Below are positions 42,413 to 54,446 of a stretch of 64,000 nt of DNA, in pieces. Each line of letters starts with the position of its first letter. Position 1 is the first letter of the stretch. The DNA is from Pseudomonas sp. P8_229 (GTDB taxonomy: Bacteria > Pseudomonadota > Gammaproteobacteria > Pseudomonadales > Pseudomonadaceae). The notes under the pieces were generated by a model that saw only the letters and a program-made list of their open reading frames with translations, was not told the DNA's origin and did not search any database. Made by a program: the position numbers and the translations under genes. The stretch lies in contig NZ_CP125378.1 of the NCBI RefSeq assembly GCF_034008635.1, forward strand, positions 851,001 to 915,000, written 5' to 3'.

Positions 42413-44341
42413 ATGCGCAGTCGCCTTTTCAGTGTCTTGTCCTGTTTGCTACTTACCGCCGCTGCCGCTCAATCCGCCCAGGCGGTGGACCTGTCCACCC
42501 AACGCCAGTATTACGATGAAGCCAAGCGCGCCCTGGCCAAGGGCGATACCGGCCCGTACTTCCGTTACAGCCAGGCCCTGGCCGATTATCCGCTGGAACC
42601 GTACCTGGCCTACGACGAACTGACCGCACGTCTAAAGACCGCGAGCAACGCCGAGATCGAGAAATTTCTCGCCGAACACGGTGACCTGCCTCAGGCCAAC
42701 TGGATGAAACTGCGCTGGTTGCGCTGGCTCGCCGACCGTGGTGACTGGGCAACCTTCGTCAAGTATTACGACCCGAAACTCAATTTCACCGAACTGGACT
42801 GCCTGAATGCGCAGTACCAGATCAGCAGCGGCCACAAAGCCGATGGTTACGCCAACGCCGACAAACTGTGGCTGACCGGCAAATCGCAACCGGCGGCCTG
42901 TGACGGACTGTTCGGGATCTGGGCCGCCGACGGCCAGTTGACCGAACAGAAACGCTGGGAACGCACCAAACTCGCAGCCCAGGCGCGCAACTATCCATTG
43001 GCCAACAGTCTGGTCAACGGCCTGACCACCCTCGCCCCGCGCGGTCGCTTGCTGGTGGATGTGGCGCAGAAACCCGAGCTGCTCAACCAGCCGTCGCGCT
43101 TCACCCCGGCCGACGAGCCGATGTCCGACGTGGTCAGCCTCGGCCTGCGCCGCCTCGCCCGTCAGGATCCGGATAAGGCCATGGCCCTGCTCGACGGTTA
43201 CGCCAGCAGCATGCATTTCTCCCGTGACGAGAAAGTCGCGATTGCCCGGGAAATCGGCCTGACCCTGGCCCGGCGTTTCGACAGCCGTGCGCTTGACGTG
43301 ATGACCAAATACGATCCTGAGCTGCGTGACAACACCGTTTCCGAATGGCGCCTGCGTTTGCTGTTGCGTCTGGCACGCTGGGACGATGCGTATCAGTTGA
43401 CGCGTCGTCTGCCGCAGGATCTGGCGACCACCAACCGCTGGCGTTACTGGCAGGCCCGCAGCCTGGAACTGGCACAGCCACAGAACCCGGAAGCACAGAC
43501 GCTGTACAAGAATCTGGCGAAGGAACGCGATTTCTATGGCTTCCTCGCCGCCGACCGCTCGCAACTGCCTTACTCGCTGATGAACAAGCCGCTGGTACTC
43601 AGTCAGGCCACCATCAACAAGGTGCGCAACACCCCCGGCGTGCGTCGCGCCCTGGAATTCCATGCCCGCGGGCAGATCGTCGACGGTCGCCGCGAGTGGT
43701 ATCACGTCAGCCGTCATTTCAATCGTGACGAAATGGTCGCCCAGGCCAGACTGGCCTACGACCTGAAATGGTACTTCCCGGCCATTCGCACCATCAGTCA
43801 GGCGCAATACTGGGACGACCTGGACATCCGTTTCCCGATGGCGCACCGCGACACCCTCGTGCGTGAAGCCAAGACGCGTGGACTGCATTCGAGCTGGGTG
43901 TTCGCCATCACCCGTCAGGAAAGTGCGTTCATGGACGACGCCCGCTCCGGCGTCGGCGCCAGCGGCCTGATGCAACTGATGCCGGGCACCGCCAAGGAAA
44001 CCGCGCGCAAGTTCAGCATCCCGCTGGCTTCGCCACAGCAAGTGCTCGACCCAGACAAGAACATCCAGCTCGGCGCCGCTTACCTGAGCCAGGTGCACAG
44101 CCAGTTCAACGGAAACCGCGTCCTCGCCTCCGCTGCCTACAACGCCGGCCCCGGTCGCGTCCGTCAGTGGCTGCGCGGCGCCGATCACCTGAGCTTCGAC
44201 GTGTGGGTGGAAAGCATCCCGTTCGACGAAACCCGCCAGTACGTGCAGAACGTGCTGTCGTATTCGGTGATCTACGGCCAGAAACTCAACTCGCCGCAAC
44301 CGCTGGTGGATTGGCATGAGCGGTATTTTGATGATCAGTGA
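42413..44341 (+). CDS. slt: Soluble lytic transglycosylase Slt
   Basis: 642 aa from the ATG at 42413; the upstream ATG at 42389 would add eight residues before the signal peptide (MRSRLFSVLSCLLLTAAAAQ). It cleaves the glycan backbone of peptidoglycan in the periplasm, leaving 1,6-anhydro ends, which feed the recycling pathway of NagZ in this window. A large helical superdomain (about 25-450) forms the ring seen in E. coli Slt70. The C-terminal transglycosylase domain has catalytic Glu503 (ITRQESAF), then GASGLMQLMPGTA and AAYNAGPGRVRQW. Confidence 0.95.
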   Translation: MRSRLFSVLSCLLLTAAAAQSAQAVDLSTQRQYYDEAKRALAKGDTGPYFRYSQALADYPLEPYLAYDELTARLKTASNAEIEKFLAEHGDLPQANWMKLRWLRWLADRGDWATFVKYYDPKLNFTELDCLNAQYQISSGHKADGYANADKLWLTGKSQPAACDGLFGIWAADGQLTEQKRWERTKLAAQARNYPLANSLVNGLTTLAPRGRLLVDVAQKPELLNQPSRFTPADEPMSDVVSLGLRRLARQDPDKAMALLDGYASSMHFSRDEKVAIAREIGLTLARRFDSRALDVMTKYDPELRDNTVSEWRLRLLLRLARWDDAYQLTRRLPQDLATTNRWRYWQARSLELAQPQNPEAQTLYKNLAKERDFYGFLAADRSQLPYSLMNKPLVLSQATINKVRNTPGVRRALEFHARGQIVDGRREWYHVSRHFNRDEMVAQARLAYDLKWYFPAIRTISQAQYWDDLDIRFPMAHRDTLVREAKTRGLHSSWVFAITRQESAFMDDARSGVGASGLMQLMPGTAKETARKFSIPLASPQQVLDPDKNIQLGAAYLSQVHSQFNGNRVLASAAYNAGPGRVRQWLRGADHLSFDVWVESIPFDETRQYVQNVLSYSVIYGQKLNSPQPLVDWHERYFDDQ

Positions 44342-44365
44342 TTACACGGCTGACAGCGCGTAATG

Positions 44366-44399
44366 AAAAATGCCCTTATCCCAAGACAAGGGCATTTTT
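44366..44399. terminator. Bidirectional terminator between slt and the ABC exporter gene
   Basis: A 12-bp perfect stem AAAAATGCCCTT, 10-nt loop, AAGGGCATTTTT, with A-run and T-run on its two sides, between the convergent gene ends. Confidence 0.93.
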
Positions 44400-44423
44400 T
44401 ATGTGCGCTGCCGGGTCGATCAC

Positions 44424-46229
44424 TTAGTCGATTACAGGTTCGGTGACGGAGTTAGTTGTAGCGCCGTGACCATCATTGAACTGCAACGACGCCAGCCGCG
44501 CGTACAGCGGATTGCTCACGATCAGCTCCTGATGCGTACCGATCGCCACCAGTTTGCCCTGATCCATTACCGCGATCCGGTCGGCGTTTTTCACCGTGGC
44601 CAGGCGATGCGCAATCACCAGCGTGGTGCGGTTTTGCATCAGGCTGGGCAGAGCTTCCTGAATCAAGTGCTCACTCTGCGCATCGAGGGCGCTGGTGGCT
44701 TCGTCCAGCAACAGGATCGGTGCATCCACCAGCAACGCGCGGGCGATCGCCAAGCGCTGACGCTGGCCACCAGAAAGGCCGAGGCCGCCATCGCCCAGAT
44801 GCGTCTGGTAACCGTTGGGCATTTTCTCGATGAAGTCATGGGCATGGGCGATTCGCGCCGCTTCCTTGACCTGCTCCAGCGTCGCGCCGGCATTACCGTA
44901 ACGAATATTCTCTTCGACGCTGCCGAAAAACAGCGCAGGCGATTGCGAGACCAAGGCGAAATTACGGCGCAGATCCAGCGGATCGAGACTGCTCAGCGGC
45001 ACACCGTCGATCAGGATCCGCCCTTCAAGCGGGTCATAGAAGCGCAGCAGCAGGTCGTACACCGTGGACTTGCCGGCGCCGGACGGTCCCACCAGCGCCA
45101 GCGTCTCGCCGGCCTTGATGGTCAGAGTCAGACCGTTGACAGCGTAGCTTTCGGGACGCGAAGGATAGGAAAAGCGCACATCCTGCAATTGCAGTTCGCC
45201 CTTGATCCGTTCCGGCAAGGTCACCAGTCCGGTAGTCGGTGGCAGGATGATGTTCTGCGAACCCAGCAGTTCGGCGATCCGTTCGGCGGCACCCGCCGCA
45301 CGCTGCAATTCACCGATCACCTCGCTCAGGGTACCGATGGCACTGCCGACGATCAGGCTGTAGAAGACGAACGCTGCCAGTTCACCACCGGTGATTCGAC
45401 CGGCAATCACGTCCATGCCGCCCACCCACAACATCACCGCCACCGCGCCCAGCACCAGAACGATCACCATGGTGATCATCCAGGAACGCTGAAAAATACG
45501 TTTACGCGCCGTGTCGAATGCGTCCTCGACCGTTGACGCGAAACGTCGCTCATCCTGCACCTGATGGTTGTAGGCCTGCACGGTCTTGATCTGACCCAGG
45601 GTTTCGGAAACGTAGCTGCCGATATCCGCGACCCGGTCCTGGCTCAGCCGCGACAGATTGCGCACGCGCCGACCGAAAATCAGAATGGGAGCAACCACGA
45701 ACGGCAAGGCAATCACCACGATGCTGGTGAGTTTCGGGTTGGTGACGAACAGCAGGACCACCCCGCCGATCACCATCAACAGGTTGCGTAGAAACATCGA
45801 GAGTGACGAACCGATCACCGATTGCAGCAACGTCGTATCAGCGGTCAGTCGCGACTGAATTTCCGAACTGCGGTTGTTCTCGTAGAAACCGGGGTGCAAG
45901 TACACCAGATGGTTGAACACCTCGCGCCGGATATCCGCCACGCAGCGCTCACCGATCCACGACACCCAGTAAAACCGCGCGAACGTGCCGATCGCCAGGC
46001 CAAGCACCATCAACATGAAGATGCCGATGCTCTGGTTCAGTTGGTGCGGCGACTGCGTCATGAAGCCCCGATCGACCAGCAACTTGATCCCCTGCCCCAT
46101 CGACAACGTGACGGCCGCGGTGACGATCAACGCCAACAGCGCACCACAAACTTGCCAACGGTAAGGCGCCAGAAATCGACTGGTCAGACTCAGCGCTCGA
46201 CGGTGCCGGGAGGAAAGCTTCGAGATCAT
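44424..46229 (-). CDS. ABC-B type half-transporter (permease-ATPase fusion), exporter
   Basis: 601 aa. An N-terminal six-TM domain (about 25-310) with the type IV exporter pattern is fused to a C-terminal ATPase: Walker A GPSGAGKST (near 388), signature LSGGQRQRLAIARALL, Walker B ILLLDEATSALD, and H-loop VIAHR. It works as a homodimer or with a partner half. Resemblance is to MsbA/multidrug lipid exporters; the true msbA of Pseudomonas is usually next to lipid A genes, so this is a separate paralogue and its substrate is unknown. Confidence 0.88.
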   Translation of the reverse strand: MISKLSSRHRRALSLTSRFLAPYRWQVCGALLALIVTAAVTLSMGQGIKLLVDRGFMTQSPHQLNQSIGIFMLMVLGLAIGTFARFYWVSWIGERCVADIRREVFNHLVYLHPGFYENNRSSEIQSRLTADTTLLQSVIGSSLSMFLRNLLMVIGGVVLLFVTNPKLTSIVVIALPFVVAPILIFGRRVRNLSRLSQDRVADIGSYVSETLGQIKTVQAYNHQVQDERRFASTVEDAFDTARKRIFQRSWMITMVIVLVLGAVAVMLWVGGMDVIAGRITGGELAAFVFYSLIVGSAIGTLSEVIGELQRAAGAAERIAELLGSQNIILPPTTGLVTLPERIKGELQLQDVRFSYPSRPESYAVNGLTLTIKAGETLALVGPSGAGKSTVYDLLLRFYDPLEGRILIDGVPLSSLDPLDLRRNFALVSQSPALFFGSVEENIRYGNAGATLEQVKEAARIAHAHDFIEKMPNGYQTHLGDGGLGLSGGQRQRLAIARALLVDAPILLLDEATSALDAQSEHLIQEALPSLMQNRTTLVIAHRLATVKNADRIAVMDQGKLVAIGTHQELIVSNPLYARLASLQFNDGHGATTNSVTEPVID

Positions 46230-46485
46230 TCAGGTACACATCCGTGTTGGTGAAAGGGCTAGCCTAAACCTTCTATGGGGCGCAACTCTGTAAATCACAA
46301 TGAGTCAGGTTAAATATGCCCCCAAAGACTAGGCCATAGTTGCTATTGGTCTAATGTCCCGGTTGAGACAAGCGGTCATTTCTGTTGGAGTGGAGGTGCC
46401 GCTTTTGACAGACCCAAAGGTGTTGTCACAGCCTGGTCACGTGGCGGTTTTAATCTACGCGTACAACCTGATGAGGAGACAGGCC

Positions 46486-46665
46486 ATGTCCTTGCAACAC
46501 AGCAGCGAAGACAAGATTCAAGTGATCCGCACCAAGCCCGGCCAACCTCTGGGTTGCTCCATTATTGACAAGGATGGGCGTGAAGTACCGATCACTGAAG
46601 ACATGATCCAGAACGCATGCCGCGAACTGGAGAAGCGATTGGTCAAGCCTGCCGAACAAAAGTGA
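46486..46665 (+). CDS. Small conserved hypothetical protein (59 aa)
   Basis: 59 aa from the ATG at 46486, with GAGGAG eight bases upstream; an in-frame extension to 46354 lacks a ribosome site and conserved character. The sequence begins MSLQHSSEDKIQVIRTKPGQPLGCS and has the charged C-terminal helix DMIQNACRELEKRLVKPAEQK. It has the compact look of a PA1800-type small Pseudomonas protein of unknown role, though I cannot name a family. A clear terminator follows at 20 bp. Confidence 0.75.
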   Translation: MSLQHSSEDKIQVIRTKPGQPLGCSIIDKDGREVPITEDMIQNACRELEKRLVKPAEQK

Positions 46666-46684
46666 TATAGCCACCGTCTTCCTG

Positions 46685-46710
46685 ACCCGGCCCCTTTTGG
46701 CCGGGTTTTT
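46685..46710 (+). terminator. Rho-independent terminator after the 59-aa gene
   Basis: Stem ACCCGGCC, loop CCTTTT, GGCCGGGT, followed by a TTTTT run. It ends the small plus-strand gene. Confidence 0.9.
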
Positions 46711-46740
46711 TCTGCCTGCCAATCAGACCGCAGTGCGCCC

Positions 46741-46815
46741 TTCGCGAGCAGGCTCGCTCCCACAGGAGATCTTCAGTTAATGAGAGATCCATGTGGGAGC
46801 GAGCCTGCTCGCGAA
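46741..46815. repeat. REP doublet (REPIN-like), GGAGCGAGCCTGCTCGCGAA family
   Basis: Two perfect inverted 24-bp arms: 46741-46764 and 46792-46815, each the complement of the other (core GGAGCGAGCCTGCTCGCGAA). The intervening 27 bp holds a GAGATC-GATCTC-like dyad. It separates the 59-aa gene from the end of pdxB. Confidence 0.92.
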
Positions 46816-46831
46816 AAAGGCCGACTCGGTT

Positions 46832-47974
46832 CTAGACAGCCTCCGCCCCCAGCGCCGCCACAATCTGTTGCAACTGCGGCGAGTTCCCTTCGATTCGCAC
46901 CTTCAAGCCCTCAATCTCGCGTCGCACCGGATACTGCTTGCGCAACACATCGAACGCCGCACGCTGCTCACCGACATTGCCTACAAGACTGCGGCGAAAG
47001 TCCGCATCGTCGCGGCGCGGGTCGTATACCCCACGGCACAACATCGCCAGCGCCCAAGCCGGATCACTGTCGGCGTGCAGGGTCACTTGTGACAGCCACG
47101 GTGCTGGCAGCAGCTCACTGAGCTGGATGCTCACCGGTTGGCCGATGAACTCGCAGTACGCCTCATAGATCTGCGCCGTGCCGCGCTGTTTGCCATCCAG
47201 GCTGTAACCGGCAATGTGCGGTGTTGCCAGCACGCAGAGTTCGGCCAGCGCCACATCGACCTCGGGTTCTGCTTCCCAGACGTCGAGCACCGCTTGCAGG
47301 TCTTCGCGCTGCAGCAGCACTTTGCGCAGCGCGGCGTTATCCACCACAGGGCCACGCGCGGCATTGATCAGCCAGGCGCCGGGCTTGAGCTGCTGCAAGC
47401 GCTGCTGATCGAACAGATGCCAGGTCGCACCGCCACCGCTGCGGGTCAACGGGGTGTGCAGGCTGATCACGTCGCACTGCTCGATGATCTGCTCGAGGCT
47501 GACATAGTCGCCACCCTCGGCTGCCTGACGCGGTGGATCGCAGACTTTCACGTTCCAGCCCAGTCCTTTCAGAACCTTGACCAGCCGACCACCGACCTCA
47601 CCGGCACCGACCACGCCATAGGTGCGCTGCGTCAGATCGACGCCTTCGATTTCGGCGAGGGTCATCAGGCTGCCGAGCACGTAATCGACCACCCCCCGGG
47701 CGTTGCAACCGGGCGCGCTGGACCAGGTAATGCCGGCCTCATTGAAGTACTCGAGATCCAGATGATCAGTACCGATGGTGCAGGTGCCGACAAAGCGAAC
47801 CTTGCTGCCCTCAAGCAACGCCCGGTTGACGTTGGTCACCGAACGCACCAGCAACACATCGGCCTGTTCGACCGTCGCACGGTCGATGGAACGGCCCGGC
47901 ACCCGGCGGATCTCGCCGAAACCGGCAAAAAAGGCATCGAGCAGCGGGATATTTTCGTCGGCAACAATCAGCAT
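46832..47974 (-). CDS. pdxB: Erythronate-4-phosphate dehydrogenase PdxB
   Basis: 380 aa. Oxidises 4-phosphoerythronate to 2-oxo-3-hydroxy-4-phosphobutanoate in pyridoxal 5'-phosphate biosynthesis. D-2-hydroxyacid dehydrogenase fold: substrate-domain start [16 protein letters not shown], Rossmann motif [12 protein letters not shown], catalytic Arg (NAARGPVVD), Glu ([10 protein letters not shown]) and His (ATPHIAGYS). The C-terminal PdxB dimerisation domain (about 290-380) distinguishes it from SerA-like relatives. Confidence 0.95.
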   Translation of the reverse strand: MLIVADENIPLLDAFFAGFGEIRRVPGRSIDRATVEQADVLLVRSVTNVNRALLEGSKVRFVGTCTIGTDHLDLEYFNEAGITWSSAPGCNARGVVDYVLGSLMTLAEIEGVDLTQRTYGVVGAGEVGGRLVKVLKGLGWNVKVCDPPRQAAEGGDYVSLEQIIEQCDVISLHTPLTRSGGGATWHLFDQQRLQQLKPGAWLINAARGPVVDNAALRKVLLQREDLQAVLDVWEAEPEVDVALAELCVLATPHIAGYSLDGKQRGTAQIYEAYCEFIGQPVSIQLSELLPAPWLSQVTLHADSDPAWALAMLCRGVYDPRRDDADFRRSLVGNVGEQRAAFDVLRKQYPVRREIEGLKVRIEGNSPQLQQIVAALGAEAV

Positions 47975-48133
47975 GGCGGGCTCCTTTGGCGGATCGGCAG
48001 TTTAGGTGCAGATGGGCGGTTGGGCCAGCAGGCCGTGCGATTACAAATCCGCAACAGAGGATTTTTCCTGACTGTCACGTCAGCGGCGTAGAATGCGGCG
48101 CCTTGCGCATCAACACCTGTGGACGCTTTGCCT

Positions 48134-49543
48134 GTGAATTCTGTAACTGAACAACCTGTCGCCGTCTCCCTCACCCGCCCCGCGCGGATTCGTCTGGAGT
48201 TCAAGAACCTGCTCGCCCTGGCGTTGCCGATCATCATCGCGCAACTGGCGACCACGGCCATGGGCTTCGTCGATGCGGTGATGGCTGGCCGCGTCGGGCC
48301 AAAGGATCTGGCGGCGGTGGCACTGGGCAACTCGATCTGGGTCCCGGTTTTCCTGCTGATGACCGGTACCCTGCTGGCCACCACACCGAAAGTCGCCCAG
48401 CGTTTCGGCGCCGGAACCCACAGCGAGATCGGCCCGATCGTGCGTCAGGCATTGTGGCTGGCGCTGGTGGTCGGACTGATCGCGACGGCGATGCTGGTGG
48501 CCGCCGAGCCGGTACTGCACTTGATGAAGGTCGATCCCGAGCTGATCGGCCCGTGCATGCAGTATCTGCACGGCATTGCCAGCGGCCTGCCGGCGGTGGC
48601 GTTCTACCACGTGCTGCGCTGCACCAGTGACGGCATCGGCCGTACCCGCCCGGCGATGGTGCTGGGCCTGTGCGGTCTGGCGCTGAACATTCCGCTGAAC
48701 TACATCTTCATTTATGGCCACTTCGGCGTGCCGGCCATGGGCGGCGTCGGCTGCGGCTGGGCCACGGCCATTGTGATGTGGGTGATGGCGCTGGGCCTGG
48801 CCGGTTGGGAACGTTGGGCGCCGGCCTATCGCTCGAGTGAGATTTTCAGCCGCTTCGACTGGCCGCAATGGGCGGTGATCAAGCGTCTGCTGGCGATCGG
48901 TCTGCCGATCGGCATCGCAGTGTTTGCCGAGTCGAGCATCTTCGCCGTGATCGCCCTGCTGATCGGCAGCCTCGGCGCCACTGTGGTTGCCGGGCATCAG
49001 ATCGCACTGAACGTCAGTTCGCTGGTGTTCATGATTCCGTATTCGCTGGGCATGGCGGTGACCGTACGAGTCGGCCAGGCTCTGGGCCGTGAAGAACCGC
49101 GTGAGGCGCGCTTCGCCGCTGGCGTTGGTATGGGCGCCGCGCTGGCCTACGCCTGTTTGTCGGCGAGCATGATGCTGTTGCTGCGCGAGCCGATTGCCTC
49201 GATCTACACCGCCGACCCGACAGTGATCCACATCGCGGCGATGCTGATTGTGTACTCGGCGCTGTTCCAGTTTTCCGACGCGATTCAGGTCACGGCGGCT
49301 GGCGCCCTGCGCGGTTATCAGGACACCCGGGTAACGATGATCCTGACCCTGTTCGCTTACTGGGGCATCGGCCTGCCGGTGGGTTACGCCCTCGGCCTGA
49401 CCGACTGGCTCGGTGAACCGCGTGGCCCGAGCGGCTTGTGGCAAGGCCTGATCGTCGGCCTGAGCTGTGCCGCGCTGATGCTGTCGATCCGCCTGACGCG
49501 CAGTGCGCGCAAGCGTATTCGGATCAGTCGCAGCACTGGCTAA
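48134..49543 (+). CDS. MATE family multidrug efflux pump (NorM/PmpM type)
   Basis: 469 aa from the GTG at 48134 (MNSVTEQ); another GTG 15 bases earlier is possible. Twelve TM helices in two pseudo-symmetric halves; the first begins FKNLLALALPIIIAQLATTAMGFVDAVMAGRVG, the family hallmark. It resembles Pseudomonas PmpM, a proton-coupled exporter of fluoroquinolones and cationic dyes (recalled). The conserved Asp in the first TM bundle (GFVDAVMAG) and Glu in the second half (VFAESSIFAV) are coupling candidates. It is divergent from pdxB and monocistronic. Confidence 0.9.
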   Translation: MNSVTEQPVAVSLTRPARIRLEFKNLLALALPIIIAQLATTAMGFVDAVMAGRVGPKDLAAVALGNSIWVPVFLLMTGTLLATTPKVAQRFGAGTHSEIGPIVRQALWLALVVGLIATAMLVAAEPVLHLMKVDPELIGPCMQYLHGIASGLPAVAFYHVLRCTSDGIGRTRPAMVLGLCGLALNIPLNYIFIYGHFGVPAMGGVGCGWATAIVMWVMALGLAGWERWAPAYRSSEIFSRFDWPQWAVIKRLLAIGLPIGIAVFAESSIFAVIALLIGSLGATVVAGHQIALNVSSLVFMIPYSLGMAVTVRVGQALGREEPREARFAAGVGMGAALAYACLSASMMLLLREPIASIYTADPTVIHIAAMLIVYSALFQFSDAIQVTAAGALRGYQDTRVTMILTLFAYWGIGLPVGYALGLTDWLGEPRGPSGLWQGLIVGLSCAALMLSIRLTRSARKRIRISRSTG

Positions 49544-49567
49544 AGAAAGCCTGACGCTGGACAAACA

Positions 49568-49656
49568 ATGTGCGGGCTTGCTCGCGAATGCGGTGTATCA
49601 GTCGCCATTGATAGTGACTGACATACCGCTTTCGCGAGCAAGCCCGCTCCCACATT
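49568..49656. repeat. REP doublet, GGAGCGGGCTTGCTCGCGAA family, left arm shortened
   Basis: The right arm (within 49625-49656) contains the full core GGAGCGGGCTTGCTCGCGAA in inverse. The left arm (49568-49594) reads AATGTGCGGGCTTGCTCGCG, lacking four bases (GGAG) of the core. Inner sequence also shows a short dyad (ATCAGTCGCCATTGATAGTG type). Confidence 0.85.
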
Positions 49657-49677
49657 GGTTCTGTGCTTGGCTCGGAC

Positions 49678-49929
49678 TCAGGCTTGTTTCTTGCGGATCC
49701 AGTACAGATAAGTACCAGCCTCTTCGTGCTGACCGACCAGTTCGTGGTCGAGAAACACGCAGAACTTGGGAATGTCGCGACGGGTCGAGGGATCGGTGGC
49801 GATCACCTTGAGCAGGCCGCCGGGCACCAGATCACGAATGTGCTGATGCAGCATCATCACCGGCTCCGGGCAATTGAGGCCGGTGGCGTCGAGGGTGCCG
49901 TCGACCGGGGTATCGATCATTTCACTCAT
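49678..49929 (-). CDS. tusA: TusA family sulfurtransferase
   Basis: 83 aa. TusA carries persulfide sulfur from IscS towards the TusBCD/TusE relay for tRNA 2-thiouridine synthesis. The family signature is [17 protein letters not shown] (residues 13-29) with the active Cys20. The rest folds as the small alpha/beta IscS-partner domain ([19 protein letters not shown]). In P. aeruginosa tusA lies next to rlmM and acnA, as here. Confidence 0.93.
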   Translation of the reverse strand: MSEMIDTPVDGTLDATGLNCPEPVMMLHQHIRDLVPGGLLKVIATDPSTRRDIPKFCVFLDHELVGQHEEAGTYLYWIRKKQA

Positions 49930-49983
49930 GATTCACTCCTGAAACTGGCCGGCATTGTCGCGCATTGCCGGGTGCTCAGTCAT

Positions 49984-50014
49984 CTGTGGTGAGGGGATTT
50001 ATCCCTCACCACAG
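49984..50014. repeat. Perfect hairpin, single-unit REP of the GTGGTGAGGGGATTTA family
   Basis: A 12-bp inverted repeat CTGTGGTGAGGG and CCCTCACCACAG with a 7-nt loop, in the gap between rlmM and tusA. The same unit (GTGGCGAGGGGAxxxATCCCC) forms the doublet at 54095-54186, so this is a solitary copy. Confidence 0.8.
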
Positions 50015-50043
50015 AGATCACTCCCACAGGGTTTGGTGTTGTT

Positions 50044-51117
50044 TCAGCGGGATTTGCTTTTTTTGATGTCGTGACGACGCAAATGGCAGGTCACTTCTTC
50101 GCGGTCGTGATACAGCTGCTTGCAGCCAATATCGACCTTGATCCCACGGGCCTTGAAGCCATCGGCGATGCGTTCGAGCAAGCGCTTCACCTCGGCATAG
50201 CGCTGCTTCATCGGCAACTTCAGGTTGACCACCGCCTCGCGGCAATGCCCCTCGCCGATCCACTCTTCGAGCATCGCGGCATTACGTGCCGGTTTCTCGA
50301 CGATGTCGCAGACCATCCAGTCCACCGGTTGCTTGGGCTTGAAGGTGAAACCGTCAGCCATCAAGTGCTGCACCAGGCCGGTGTCCATCAGGCTTTCGGC
50401 CATCGGGCCGTTGTCGATGGCAGTCACCAGCATGCCGCGGTTGACCAGTTGCCAGGTCCAGCCGCCCGGGGCTGCACCGAGGTCGACGCCGGTCATGTCG
50501 CTGTGCAGGCGCTCGTCCCACTGATCACGCGGGATGAAGTGGTGCCAGGCTTCTTCCAGCTTCAACGTCGAACGGCTCGGCGCCTCGCGCGGAAACTTCA
50601 GGCGCGGAATGCCCATCGGCCACATCGCCGAGTTACCGGCATCGGCCATGCCGAGGAACACTTCACGACCACTTTTGAACGTCAGCAGCAGACGCGGCTT
50701 GCTGGCGTCCTCCACCAGTTTGCCGGCGGCGGTCAGTGCCTTGCGCAGCGGGCCTTCGAATTTCTTGCAGAAGTTCGACAGTTCCTTGCCGTCGTTGGTG
50801 TCGACGACTTCCAGCCACAGGCTGCCGAACACCGGGAAATCGGCCATGTGCGCGAGGATTACACTGATGCGGTCGTTTTCCGGCAAATCGATAAAGATCC
50901 CGCGCGCCCATTGCCGCGGAAAAATCAGTTCGGCGAAACGCTGGCCGCGCATCAGGCGTTCAGCGCCGTCTGCTTCAGTGCAGACGAACTCGGCGTACGC
51001 GGTGGCCGCTTTGGCCTTGGCGTAACCGGCGACGTTCAACTGGGCGGCGAGGTCGGAAATCTCCGAACAGACTTCACCTTCGAAGCCTGGCCGGCAATGC
51101 ATGAATAGGGTGTTCAT
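50044..51117 (-). CDS. rlmM: 23S rRNA (cytidine-2498-2'-O)-methyltransferase RlmM
   Basis: 357 aa from the ATG at 51117, with CAGGAG upstream; an in-frame earlier start lies in the GC-rich leader and is less likely. N-terminal THUMP-like region (about 1-170) precedes the RrmJ-fold methyltransferase. The SAM-binding motif is GVDLGAAPGGWTW (about 215-227) and the catalytic tetrad region includes KLPMKQR. It methylates the 2'-OH of C2498 on 23S rRNA. The acnA gene is divergent. Confidence 0.95.
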   Translation of the reverse strand: MNTLFMHCRPGFEGEVCSEISDLAAQLNVAGYAKAKAATAYAEFVCTEADGAERLMRGQRFAELIFPRQWARGIFIDLPENDRISVILAHMADFPVFGSLWLEVVDTNDGKELSNFCKKFEGPLRKALTAAGKLVEDASKPRLLLTFKSGREVFLGMADAGNSAMWPMGIPRLKFPREAPSRSTLKLEEAWHHFIPRDQWDERLHSDMTGVDLGAAPGGWTWQLVNRGMLVTAIDNGPMAESLMDTGLVQHLMADGFTFKPKQPVDWMVCDIVEKPARNAAMLEEWIGEGHCREAVVNLKLPMKQRYAEVKRLLERIADGFKARGIKVDIGCKQLYHDREEVTCHLRRHDIKKSKSR

Positions 51118-51339
51118 TCTTACTCCTGGGCAGAGGGCGGACATTCGGCCCCTGCACGATGCTCAAGCCTTGCGGTGAAGCAAAGCCTGTCACGAAAACC
51201 GGCGCATGATAGCCGATGTCGGAACCTTGGACTTGCCCATAGAGTCCAGTTATTAGCCAGCTACTGAAAACAGGGCTACGTTGATAGCTCTGCCCGTCCC
51301 CTCAGTCCGTAGCCGTGCGGACTCAAAGGAGTGATCGTA

Positions 51340-54081
<2,742 letters not shown>

Positions 54082-54094
54082 GCGTTTGATCCCC

Positions 54095-54186
54095 TGTGGC
54101 GAGGGGACCCATCCCCGATGGGTTGCGAAGCGCCCCCAAGAAATGGCCTGCCAGGCAGGCCATCGGGGATAAATCCCCTCACCACA
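54095..54186. repeat. REP doublet, GTGGCGAGGGGA/TCCCCTCACCAC family
   Basis: Left unit TGTGGCGAGGGGACCCATCC (54095 onwards) and inverse right unit ATCGGGGATAAATCCCCTCA with CCACA (to 54186). The centre holds a further dyad (GGCCTGCCAGGCAGGCC at 54145-54161). It separates acnA from the terminator and accounts for part of the 365-bp gap 54082-54446; in 54252-54446 I see no other feature. Confidence 0.85.
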
Positions 54187-54231
54187 ATTTCACCCGACAG
54201 AGGTATCAGAGGCGTTTCTACAGGCGAAAAA

Positions 54232-54251
54232 AAACCCGCCGAAGCGGGTTT
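54232..54251. terminator. Bidirectional terminator at the acnA/kinase junction
   Basis: Stem AAACCCGC, loop CGAA, GCGGGTTT, with an A-run to the left and a T-run to the right. It can end acnA transcripts (plus) and minus-strand transcripts from the kinase gene. Confidence 0.88.
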
Positions 54252-54446
54252 TTCCCAAGACCATTATCGACTCCCTGTCGGCAGCGATCCTTGCTAATGG
54301 TCGATCATCCTTGATCCTGAAACACTCCCTGTGTCTCAGTTGATGGGTGTAGATTACGCGGTGGATCCAATCGGCAATAGTCGAAAAAGCTACCAATGCG
54401 TGTAAGACATTCGCTATAGAACGCCTTCCGAAAACCCTTACGCCCG

